Assembly: GCA_964478165.1 (NCBI GenBank)
Contig: CAYZGU010000014.1
Span: 1-64,000 of the forward strand
Direction: 5' to 3'
DNA from: CAYZGU01 sp964478165
GTDB taxonomy: Bacteria; Poribacteria; WGA-4E; JAJDTR01
Length of the DNA: 64,000 nt
Shown: piece by piece, positions 56,562 through 64,000 of the stretch
Layout: each line of letters begins with the position of its first letter
Numbering within the stretch: position 1 is the stretch's first letter
Notes under the pieces: generated by a model
Databases searched by the model: none
Seen by the model: only the letters and a program-made list of their open reading frames with translations
Told to the model about the DNA's origin: nothing
Program-made: the position numbers and the translations under genes

Positions 56562-58739
56562 TTGGAAGGTTTGGTCGATAGAAGTGAATGGTTCTTACAA
56601 AGGTTTGTTCATGTGTTAAACTCAGGTTGTGCCCGTGTGTTTATGCTGTACATCTTATGTTGTGCATCTTTTATTTGTCTGAGCGAGGCGGCCCCACCCA
56701 ATCCCCATCTTTTCTTTGATGTTGATTCTCGTACGGGTGTGTGGACACCAAAGCCCGGTCAGAGCCAGGCGACATTTTTCAGTGCTCTCGAAGGTTGTTG
56801 CTTTGCCCGCGAACAGAGCATCATGCAAACGGATGGTGTAGAGTATGTTTTGGCCGTCAAGATTGATTTCTCTGATCAACCGGGACAGCGCAGCGGAATG
56901 GAGTTAAATCGATTTCTGTTCGCAACTGAAGCTGTGTCGCTAAAGACTTATTACCGCGAGGTGTCTTACGGACAGATGGATGTGCAGCCTGGACCTGCCG
57001 GTGGATTAATTCCTGGCGGAGATGTGTGGGTTCGTGCGACAAAACCAATGACGTATTACGGTGAAGGGCGTATCAATGAAGATAGGTATAAGGAGCTTGC
57101 GCGCGAAGCGTGTGCGGGTGTGGACGCGATTGTTGATTTTTCACAGTACGATCGCGATAAAGACGGCGTAGTCGATCATCTCTTCATCATTCATTCCGGG
57201 GATGATGAGGCTTCTACGGCAAAACCGGAGGCGATTTGGTCTATTCTCGTGCGAAACATCAATTCAGTTTTCGATGGAGTCCGTGTTGACAGTGCCGTAG
57301 TTGTTGCAGAAGAACCTAGTTTTGTGAAACCCCATCTAGGTATATATTTCCACGAATTCTTCCATGATTTCGGTGCCCCTGATGTGTACGGTCCAAATTT
57401 TATTGATTCCCGAGATCACAAATGGGGTCTGATGGGAGCGTTTGGTCCGTACCAGGGTGATTTGGTTGATGGTATTGGAAACGGACTAAAGCCTAGCCAC
57501 ATTATCGGTTACCTAAAATGGGATTTCGATGCGCGTCCAGAGAATGGACGATTGGGTTGGATTCAGCCGGTCGAAATCGAGGAAACTGAAATCGAGCTTG
57601 TAATCCCAAGCTTCGAACTCCCTTGGACAGGGAACAATGTCTTCAAGATAGCGCTGCCTGGAAAAGTAGATGTGGGTGGAGAGAGTATGGAATTCTTTCT
57701 GATTGAGAATCGCTATCGGGAGTCGGGGGCCATCTTCGACACGCATCTTCCTGAGTCGGGGATCCTGATTTGGCATGTCGATGAAACAAACGTGCGTGCA
57801 CGGCACAGCTTTGATGCCGCTGGACAGATCTGGCTTGAGGATCCCAATGACCCAGAACATCTAGGGATTCATCCATATAAGCAGGGCGTTAGGGATCTCC
57901 TATTCATCACGGATGGAGCGGCGTTCTCCGCCAATGACACTCAGACCTCTTTCACGCCTGCCAGCCGTCCCAACAGCAATGCGAACGATGGAACAGGCTC
58001 TGGAATCTCGATAACAAACATAGGATTCGAGGGGCAATCCATGTCGTTGTTTGTGTCGTTTGGAGATACCTATGAACCCAACAACAGCATAGAGACGGCA
58101 TTTCCAATTGAATTCAATCAAACATACGAATCTTTCCTTTTCGATGTGCGAGACGAGCGCGATGTTTATCGCCTAGACGTGATTCCTGGTCAAACAATTA
58201 TGGTCAACTTGAGCGACATTCCTGCGAATCTTGATTATGGTTTGTTCCTGTTGGATTCGGTAGGAAGGAAGATTGTTGAAGGAGAAAGTTTAGGGGGATC
58301 TAGCGATCGGGAAATAATCTTTAAGGTTCACCAGACAGATATTCTATACGTGCTTGTCGAGTCTTTTCTTGGGTTTAGTGACCGAGATTCATATCATTTA
58401 TTAGTTGGAGAGGGTCAGGTGGTGTCAGCCCAGTTACGGCTCACGGGGGTCCGTGTTTTTCCAAATCCTGTGCCGGTTGCGCACCCAGAGGTCACTTTCG
58501 GTTTTGCGATTCCCGATTTCCAGCTGGCAGAAAGCATAGAACTTGAGATTTTTGATTCTGCTGGACATGTCGTACACGTAGACGTTCAGAAGAATGTCGT
58601 GGGATCTGGTCGATTCTTGTGGGACATTGCGAGGCCTAGAGATGGGGCGTTTTCGAGTGGAGTTTATCTCTACGTGATTTCAGCGACTCGCGGTGAACAG
58701 ACCGTTCGATTCCATGGTAAGGTCGCGGTGGTAAGATGA
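56562..58739 (+). CDS. M6-family metalloprotease (immune inhibitor A-like), secreted, with C-terminal sorting-like domain
   Basis: Protein of 725 residues. A signal peptide (MLYILCCASFICLSEA, residues 28-43) follows a long basic start. The zinc motif HEFFH with HDFG following is at residues 264-268, with Asp soon after (GAPDVYG), as in M6 peptidases. LIENRYRESGAIFDTHLPES and LIWHVDE form the typical downstream segment. A beta-rich pre-peptidase-type domain (about 510-620) and a tail with VRVFPNPVPVAHPEVTF and SGVYLYVI, ending VAVVR, close it. TTG 56562 was kept because AGAAGGAG lies 7 bases ahead; ATG 56643 is an alternative. Confidence 0.85.
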   Translation: MEGLVDRSEWFLQRFVHVLNSGCARVFMLYILCCASFICLSEAAPPNPHLFFDVDSRTGVWTPKPGQSQATFFSALEGCCFAREQSIMQTDGVEYVLAVKIDFSDQPGQRSGMELNRFLFATEAVSLKTYYREVSYGQMDVQPGPAGGLIPGGDVWVRATKPMTYYGEGRINEDRYKELAREACAGVDAIVDFSQYDRDKDGVVDHLFIIHSGDDEASTAKPEAIWSILVRNINSVFDGVRVDSAVVVAEEPSFVKPHLGIYFHEFFHDFGAPDVYGPNFIDSRDHKWGLMGAFGPYQGDLVDGIGNGLKPSHIIGYLKWDFDARPENGRLGWIQPVEIEETEIELVIPSFELPWTGNNVFKIALPGKVDVGGESMEFFLIENRYRESGAIFDTHLPESGILIWHVDETNVRARHSFDAAGQIWLEDPNDPEHLGIHPYKQGVRDLLFITDGAAFSANDTQTSFTPASRPNSNANDGTGSGISITNIGFEGQSMSLFVSFGDTYEPNNSIETAFPIEFNQTYESFLFDVRDERDVYRLDVIPGQTIMVNLSDIPANLDYGLFLLDSVGRKIVEGESLGGSSDREIIFKVHQTDILYVLVESFLGFSDRDSYHLLVGEGQVVSAQLRLTGVRVFPNPVPVAHPEVTFGFAIPDFQLAESIELEIFDSAGHVVHVDVQKNVVGSGRFLWDIARPRDGAFSSGVYLYVISATRGEQTVRFHGKVAVVR

Positions 58740-59210
58740 GTCATCACTGGATTAACCGTACGTATAGGCCATTTTTCCCGTAAATGAGCACGTGATGGTA
58801 GGGAGAGACACCAGCTTTCTGCTTGGTTCCTGACCATCACATGTGAAAGCAACCTGATTGAACAGAATGGTTACTGGAACTTCGACGTTGATATATTCCT
58901 AACATCGTCTGAGAACATTGAATTCTGCTGGTAGCTGACAAGGAGTTATGGACTGTGCTCACATGTCGATTGATCGAATGTCGCCGGATTCTTTAGTATA
59001 GAAATGACTTTGAAGTCTGTTAGTCATGAAGTGTTATGGTTACAATAAATTATGATTCGAGTGTCATCAGCAATGCTAGAAAACCTTAATAATCTATGCG
59101 ACTTGGTGTGCCATCTTTCCAAATGTTATAGCACCCCGGGATATTTTGGAAAGAGCCTCTCGTGGACATTCACCCTTAGTTATGATCGGTTCGCTGCGAA
59201 TCTCGAAAGC
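58740..59210 (+). other. Intergenic region, 471 bases
   Basis: A hairpin with arms GTGATGGT (58792-58799) and ACCATCAC (58833-58840) and a large internal loop lies 52 bases after the M6 protease. A possible extended -10 TGtTATGGT ends at 59040. No gene supported. Confidence 0.4.
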
Positions 59211-59906
59211 CTATTGAGGTGGAATAAGTCGGCGCTTCAGCCCTTCAATGCTGAACGTATCGCTGTCCAGGAAGTCAAAGTATTCAGATTCTTTTTTCCA
59301 AACTGCGTGAGCCTGCGCCGGTACGTTGTCAGCGATTTCGATAGGAACTGACACCAGTCCACTTTCGTCACCGTGAAGAAGGTCACCAGGTTGAATGGTC
59401 ATGCCGCAGATCGACACGGTGACGTCAAAATCGATGAAGATACTGTATCCGTGTGATACAACTGACCCACTTGAAAAAGTGTGGAATCCAGGCGTGCGAT
59501 TGCGAATGCCTTTTAGATCTCGGCCATTAGCGTCGGTGACAATGCCGACACAACCGAGTTTTTCCAAACTGGCACAGAGAATGTCCCCGAACCAGCAGCA
59601 TCGCCTGCGCTCGTGGCCGACGTGTTGGGAAACGAGTACGGATGGTTTGGGCGCAGTCTCGATTAATTCTATGAGTTCATCAAGCCGCCGATGTCGCTTT
59701 TCACCGGGCGTTGTGGTATCCACGGTGCATGTCACGGCGTATCCGACCAGAGGTTTGGGGATTTCGGGTGTCTGACAAATCAATTCGTTCGTGGTGTATC
59801 CGACTGTTTGATCTCGCACCTGAAAATGCTCGATTGCGTTGGCTACCGTTGGACTGTCAAATCCTAGTAGATTTTCGACAATCTGCGCGGATAGATTTTC
59901 GGACAT
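59211..59906 (-). CDS. RraA-like protein (HMG aldolase/oxaloacetate decarboxylase family)
   Basis: Protein of 231 residues. GDILCASLEKLGCVGIVTDA followed by NGRDLKG has the conserved GRD metal-binding stretch, and ICGMTIQPGDLLHGDESGLV leads to SVP near the end, as in RraA/HMG aldolases. The family contains pyruvate aldolases and RNase E regulators. In this catabolic neighbourhood an aldolase or decarboxylase role is more likely than RNase E control. ATG 59906 follows AAGGATG. Confidence 0.87.
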   Translation of the reverse strand: MSENLSAQIVENLLGFDSPTVANAIEHFQVRDQTVGYTTNELICQTPEIPKPLVGYAVTCTVDTTTPGEKRHRRLDELIELIETAPKPSVLVSQHVGHERRRCCWFGDILCASLEKLGCVGIVTDANGRDLKGIRNRTPGFHTFSSGSVVSHGYSIFIDFDVTVSICGMTIQPGDLLHGDESGLVSVPIEIADNVPAQAHAVWKKESEYFDFLDSDTFSIEGLKRRLIPPQ

Positions 59907-59990
59907 GGGTTTTCATCCTTTTTTCGAGGTTGGTGTCAGGACGAGTGTGCGCTGGAGTTGAGATCTGCGGCTACACCCGTTGTATTGTTG

Positions 59991-60794
59991 TTAGACCTTG
60001 TTTACGATGTCAACAGTAGCTTCCAAGCCTTGGAGATAGCCATTACTTAGGGCCGTGATGTCATGACAACAGTTGAACCAGGTGGTTCCCTTTTCAGCAA
60101 CAGTAAGCATTGGAGTGCCCGGATCTACGGCTGTACCCATGGCCTTGCCATGGGTGCGGCACGCTTCCGCGATTTTGTCAAATGCTGCGAGAATTCGTGG
60201 GTGCATAATCGGATGACCGGGTTCGCGCTCGATTCCGTAGCTGTGCCGGAGGTCTCCCGGACCTATGAACAATAGGTCAATTCCCTCGATGGCGGCAATA
60301 GCATCAGCGTCTGTTACCCCTTCTTCGTCTTCTATCATTACGCCCAGCAATGTGTTTTCATTCGCGGCATCCAAGAACTGTTTGCGATTCATCTTGCCGA
60401 AGCGCGAATCTCTACCGCCACCCATGCCGCGAAGGCCTAGTGGTCGAAACTTCGCCATGCGGACGAATTGTCGCGCCTCATCTACATTTTTGCAGTGGGG
60501 CCAGATTAAACCGTTAGCTCCCAATTCGAGTGTTTTGATAACCTGGTTATAGGGACCATGGGGAATGCGAACAATTACATCGAGGTCAACAGTTCGCGCG
60601 GCCAAAATCATATTTGAAAGTCCTTCTAAATTCAGATGAGAATGCTCCATGTCTATCCAAACGCAGGTGAATCCGGCTTCAGCAATGATTTCGACGACGA
60701 TGGGATTGAATACCCGATTGATCTCTGGTACCGCAATAACCTCCCCTCTTAGAAGAGCTGCTTTGGTGTTATTAAGTCTATATCGATTTATCAT
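59991..60794 (-). CDS. HpcH/HpaI family aldolase
   Basis: Protein of 267 residues. FTCVWIDMEHSHLNLEGLSN holds the catalytic His and neighbouring acidic residues, GLIWPHCKNVDEARQFVRMA and RPLGLRGMGGGRDSRFG the pyruvate-binding arginine-rich loop, MIEDEEGV the metal-binding Glu. These class II aldolases split 2-keto-3-deoxy acids into pyruvate and an aldehyde. ATG 60794 was chosen (AAGGAC upstream); the frame is open to 60881 but overlaps the preceding gene. Eight bases separate it from the monooxygenase gene, so the two are co-transcribed. Confidence 0.9.
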   Translation of the reverse strand: MINRYRLNNTKAALLRGEVIAVPEINRVFNPIVVEIIAEAGFTCVWIDMEHSHLNLEGLSNMILAARTVDLDVIVRIPHGPYNQVIKTLELGANGLIWPHCKNVDEARQFVRMAKFRPLGLRGMGGGRDSRFGKMNRKQFLDAANENTLLGVMIEDEEGVTDADAIAAIEGIDLLFIGPGDLRHSYGIEREPGHPIMHPRILAAFDKIAEACRTHGKAMGTAVDPGTPMLTVAEKGTTWFNCCHDITALSNGYLQGLEATVDIVNKV

Positions 60795-60802
60795 GTTCGT
60801 CC

Positions 60803-61993
60803 TTATTTTATATTGTCCGCGGTTCGGGATGCAGCGGCTGATATTCCGTCGAACTTGGGTAATACCTCTTTGCCAAACCACTCGATGTCCTGTCTTAGCA
60901 CGCTAGGAGGAAATGCCAGAGCTCCGGCACCTACCGACACTCGTGCTAGTCCGGGGAATGTTTCTTGAATTTCGCAGAGCCGTTCGAAGACGTGCTCTGG
61001 TGGTCCGCAAATCCATGCTCCGTCGCGAACTAGATCGTGCACGGTTGGCAGTCCGGCAGAAGGTGCTTTTGTTGCGCTGTAGGTTGCCAGAATCTGTTCC
61101 TGGCTCAGTTGTGGCATTCTTCCTAATGGCGCCAGGACCTTGAGTTGTTCCTCGAACCAGACGGATGCTTCCTTAATGGCCTTTTCCTGTGTGTCAGCGA
61201 TGTGGATCTGTAAGACGAGGGCTAGATCTTCTCCAAGGATGGTCTCACGTCCCGAAAGCGATAGTGCTTCGCGCCATTTTGTCGCAATCTGATGCGCGCG
61301 ACCACCCGCGGGCACCACGCCTTTTATTCCGTGTTTGACCATGAAGTCAATGCCACGCGGGGTGGCACTGAAAATGGGCTGCCAACACTGCACAGGTCGA
61401 GTGGATGGACGGGGTACAAGCGTAATCTCCTCTAGCTCTTGTTCACGGTATTTGACTTGCGCTGGGAGGTTGTAGTACTTCCCTCGATGTTGGAAGGACT
61501 GCTTGTTCCATGCTTTGAAGATAATTTCCACTTGTTCCTCAAATTTCTCACGATTCGCTTCATCATCATCGAGCGGAGATCCCAACGTTTCCACCTCCCG
61601 ATTGATGTAGCCGCGACCGATGCCAAACCGAACTCGGCCTTTTGTAATTACATCTGCAGTGGCGAAATCTTCAGCCAATCGCAGTGGATGCCATGTAGGA
61701 ACGACGTTAAAAAAACCGCCAAACTTGACGCGCTTAGTGGTCTGCGCGAGGTAAACGCTTAGCATTGGTATGTTCGGAATGCAACCATATCCCTCCCGTT
61801 GGAAATGATGTTCTGCGAGCCAGAGCGTGTCGAAGTTCAATTCGTCCATCAACTCAGCGAGCGATCTTGCCTCGCTGAACACCGAGGCTAACTGTTCGTC
61901 TGATTCTATCCTATCATCAACACAGAGCCCCGGGAAACCCATATTGTTCATTTCTACGTGGCCGCCGTAGAAGTAGTCAAAATTCGTTATCAT
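60803..61993 (-). CDS. LLM-class flavin-dependent oxidoreductase (luciferase-like monooxygenase)
   Basis: Protein of 396 residues. The TIM-barrel of the bacterial luciferase family is visible: NFDTLWLAEHHFQREGYG, RVKFGGFFNVVPTWHPLRLA, FGIGRGYINREVETLG and PVQCWQPIFSATPRGIDFMV. These enzymes use FMNH2 or F420 and oxygen on small substrates. The N-terminus MITNFDYFYGGHVEMNNM is within the usual range. ATG 61993 follows AAAGGAAC. Upstream partner of the HpcH/HpaI aldolase. Confidence 0.88.
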   Translation of the reverse strand: MITNFDYFYGGHVEMNNMGFPGLCVDDRIESDEQLASVFSEARSLAELMDELNFDTLWLAEHHFQREGYGCIPNIPMLSVYLAQTTKRVKFGGFFNVVPTWHPLRLAEDFATADVITKGRVRFGIGRGYINREVETLGSPLDDDEANREKFEEQVEIIFKAWNKQSFQHRGKYYNLPAQVKYREQELEEITLVPRPSTRPVQCWQPIFSATPRGIDFMVKHGIKGVVPAGGRAHQIATKWREALSLSGRETILGEDLALVLQIHIADTQEKAIKEASVWFEEQLKVLAPLGRMPQLSQEQILATYSATKAPSAGLPTVHDLVRDGAWICGPPEHVFERLCEIQETFPGLARVSVGAGALAFPPSVLRQDIEWFGKEVLPKFDGISAAASRTADNIK

Positions 61994-62056
61994 GCGCTGT
62001 TCCTTTTGGTCTATTTAAACTGTTCATAGAATTTCGGGGAAGAAAACGACATCGCT

Positions 62057-62555
62057 TCAGCCAGAATTAAGTTTAGTTTGCTCCGAAGCGACGAAAACAC
62101 GGATGTCAAATGGGCTTGTAAAGCAGATTGTTCTGAGCACTATCATTGTCAATGCGATTTCATATCTTTCGCGGATGGGCGCCCACCTCGCTGCCATCAT
62201 CCGTTCCATGGAACACGTAATCTGCAATTGGATTCCCTAACGAACCACCCTCCATTAGATTTGATTCGAGTAAACAGTGTGCCATGATGATGCGCCGGAC
62301 ACGCTGATTAATGGGTATAGTGACATTCCCCGTCGTATGGTCGAAAGCGATGAACAGTCTATCACTATTCCGGGCCTCTGTCGAACCGATGATAAACGGT
62401 AAACCCCGCAGATGCTGAAATCCAATTGGGATAGTCGCGTGCTCTGATTCGTAAGGGTTCGATTTGACGTTGCCTGGTCCGGTGCTGTTCTGTTCGAATA
62501 CTTCCAGGCCTGCGTTGCAGAATTCTGACAGGTCGAGAGGTTGATAATCTTTCAT
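62057..62555 (-). pseudogene. Frameshifted and truncated remnant of a larger uncharacterised gene
   Basis: From ATG 62555 the frame reads DLSEFCNAGLEVF, then GLPFIIGS, LFIAFD, IPINQRVRRIIMAHCLLESN and GNPIADYVFHGTDDGSEVG, the start of a beta-sandwich-type repeat I recall from large secreted proteins of uncultured bacteria. It stops at 62160, but reading one base over from about 62175 continues with IRERYEIAL in the expected place, and that frame ends at 62057. So a one-base shift sits near GGCGCCC. Both halves together make about 165 codons, far shorter than the parent family. No ribosome binding site. Family memory is not verified. Confidence 0.55.
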
Positions 62556-62636
62556 GGCGTATGGTTACTTATCCGAATCTTTGTCTGGCTGGTGCGCCTG
62601 GTGACGGAGACCTATATGCCTTATGAATGTGCTGCG

Positions 62637-63716
62637 TCAATTGTCTTCCAAAAATTCCCACAATTCGTTGAACCTTTCGCCTACCACAGGTTCGTCACGA
62701 AGAACCGATGCAGTTTGATGTTTCCGGATTGGGTCGACCATATAGTCCGGGACATATGCGAGCCCTCGCTTTAACTGGTCACGTGAAATCCCGATTTCGG
62801 AAGGTCGGTATCTTACTAAGCACGTATCAAGCCGCGAGATTAGTCGCTGTGGATCGGCGTCACAACACCAGGAAATTATAACTGCGCCCATAGCGACTAA
62901 TTCACCATGAATCCAGCCGGTCTTACACGAAAGTTCCAGGGCGAAGGCGAGATCATGGTCCCCGCTTTGTACGGTGCTCGCGAGTTTATTTTCCCGTCCA
63001 TCACGATGTCGTAGTGCGGTTCCAATCACACGGATGCTCTTGGACGTTAAATTACCTTCGTCGTCAAGTGAGGCGTGGAAATCATCTGTGAATTCTTGGT
63101 GAAAGTTCTCGACGGCAGATACTACCGTTTCATCGTACGCTGGTCCTATCCCAAGCTTGATGTTGCGCTTCCATTCAGCAATCTTGGCGTAATTACACAG
63201 AATGTCTCCCAGTCCTGCTGTGTGAAGATGTAGAGGTGATTCTAGCACGAGGTCATAATCAATAAGGACGTGTTCGCAGTCAATCCACGGCCAGCTATCG
63301 GCACCGCCGACGATAACACGTCCATCCCACACGGCCAGAATGCTGTGAATAATTGCACCAGTTGATAGGACAGTCGGTACTAGGATGAGTGGTAGCTCCT
63401 TTTTTAGGGCTACGTATTTAGATGCGTCCAGTGCGGTACCTCCGCCAATTCCGACGATGAGATTAGCATCATCTGGCAGTGCGTCGGTAATTTGTTGTAA
63501 ATGGTTATGGTCTAAGTAGTCGGCGTAGCGCACACCAGCAGGCTGTTGGCCGAGATATGGCTTGGTGCTCTTAAAAGCTCTCGGTGATGATACGATGGCG
63601 TACCGTGGCCAGGATTTGCTTTCTCTCTCGAGGAGCTTGTGTCCGTAGCGTATGTCGATTTCCGCTGCGGGTTTAGATTGATTTGCTTGTGTCCAACCGC
63701 GGTTTCCTTTGTCCAT
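62637..63716 (-). CDS. Iron-containing/sn-glycerol-1-phosphate dehydrogenase-like protein (AraM/EgsA type)
   Basis: Protein of 359 residues of the glycerol dehydrogenase-like group. VGIGGGTALDASKYVALKK is the NAD-binding turn, LILVPTVLSTGAI the nicotinamide strand. Metal ligands appear as Asp in TAGLGDILCNYAK, His in QSGDHDLAFALE and His in WIHGELVAMGAV. AraM/EgsA enzymes make sn-glycerol-1-phosphate; related enzymes oxidise other polyols or sugar acids. Substrate cannot be told from sequence. ATG 63716 follows GGAGGAAAA. Confidence 0.83.
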   Translation of the reverse strand: MDKGNRGWTQANQSKPAAEIDIRYGHKLLERESKSWPRYAIVSSPRAFKSTKPYLGQQPAGVRYADYLDHNHLQQITDALPDDANLIVGIGGGTALDASKYVALKKELPLILVPTVLSTGAIIHSILAVWDGRVIVGGADSWPWIDCEHVLIDYDLVLESPLHLHTAGLGDILCNYAKIAEWKRNIKLGIGPAYDETVVSAVENFHQEFTDDFHASLDDEGNLTSKSIRVIGTALRHRDGRENKLASTVQSGDHDLAFALELSCKTGWIHGELVAMGAVIISWCCDADPQRLISRLDTCLVRYRPSEIGISRDQLKRGLAYVPDYMVDPIRKHQTASVLRDEPVVGERFNELWEFLEDN

Positions 63717-63897
63717 TGGTGCGTTTTCCTCCTTAGAATCACTAATCTGAATATTCGAGCAGCTGTGGAACCTTCTCTAGCTAACTACAGATGCGTTCAG
63801 TCCCGATAACTATCCTTAGTTCTCACTTCTGTGTTAGACATCTGATCATAACCCAGGTCGAAAATCTGGGTACACCGCACTTGTTCTTACAGAACGC

Positions 63898-64000
63898 CTA
63901 CCAATTGGTCAATGAACCGTCTCGCCGTCGTAAGCGCGGGGTCTCCCAAAACTTAAACTCTTGTTCTGCTGCTAGTTCTTCTTCGAACTCGACACCAAGA
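63898..64000 (-). CDS. Mandelate racemase/enolase superfamily protein, C-terminal end only
   Basis: A minus-strand frame entering from beyond the window ends at TAG (63898-63900). Its last residues, LGVEFEEELAAEQEFKF then WETPRLRR and DGSLTNW, look like the C-terminus of galactonate dehydratase/RspA-like enzymes (LGVE and a final DGSxxxW). The gene's start and active site are outside the window, so this call rests on the tail alone. Confidence 0.5.
   Translation of the reverse strand, partial: LGVEFEEELAAEQEFKFWETPRLRRRDGSLTNW

Overview
The window reads as a piece of the chromosome of an uncultured, diderm (LPS-making) bacterium of moderate GC content. No gene fixes the taxon. The mix of families suggests a Poribacteria-like or FCB-related lineage: a LpxC-FabZ fusion, LpxI, PorV-like barrels, secreted proteins with C-terminal sorting-type domains, phytanoyl-CoA dioxygenase, sugar-acid dehydratase, RraA and luciferase-like monooxygenase genes. 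That placement is an inference. Coding density is low. Gene-free stretches of 0.5 to 2 kb are common, and two genes are visibly broken (a STAS gene with an in-frame amber and a frameshifted remnant at 62 kb).

Layout. 1-1120: 3' third of a 23S rRNA, 5S rRNA and an intrinsic terminator; the 23S carries unusual changes in near-universal positions. 1.4-6.8 kb: secreted metalloprotease, lipoprotein, FAD-dependent oxidoreductase, broken STAS gene. 6.8-12.5 kb: MsbA-like ABC transporter and three glycosyltransferases (two family 9, one GT1-like), probably for outer-membrane glycolipid. 12.6-13.7 kb: Ldh-type dehydrogenase. 15.0-22.4 kb: surface and secretion block, with SppA protease fused to a barrel-like domain, Pcm, a PorV/PorQ-like protein, a FlgD-tailed protein and a YCF48-like protein. 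22.6-24.7 kb: aminotransferase and homoserine kinase. 24.9-30.0 kb: a P-type ATPase homologue that has lost its catalytic motifs, a sensor histidine kinase and an ECF sigma factor. 30.9-37.4 kb: ferritin-like protein, CapA-like phosphatase, fluoride channel, vWA protein and APS kinase. 38.1-41.4 kb: minus-strand operon of AMP-dependent ligase, thiolase and DUF35 protein behind a structured leader. 43.5-48.1 kb: ruvX, mltG, lpxC-fabZ, lpxA and lpxI, a cell-wall and lipid A operon. 48.6-64 kb: catabolic genes, mostly on the minus strand (serine acetyltransferase-like, enolase superfamily, SlyD, crotonase, phytanoyl dioxygenase, PHP-like, RraA, HpcH/HpaI aldolase, luciferase-like monooxygenase, G1P dehydrogenase-like), plus a large M6 protease.

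Two themes cut across the window. First, most of the vegetative-type promoters I could pick out carry an extended -10 (TGn followed by TATnnT). Second, several gene-free regions hold long, perfect hairpins, including one wrapped around the sppA promoter and one in the leader of the acyl-CoA ligase operon. All function names are from sequence reading alone; no search was run.
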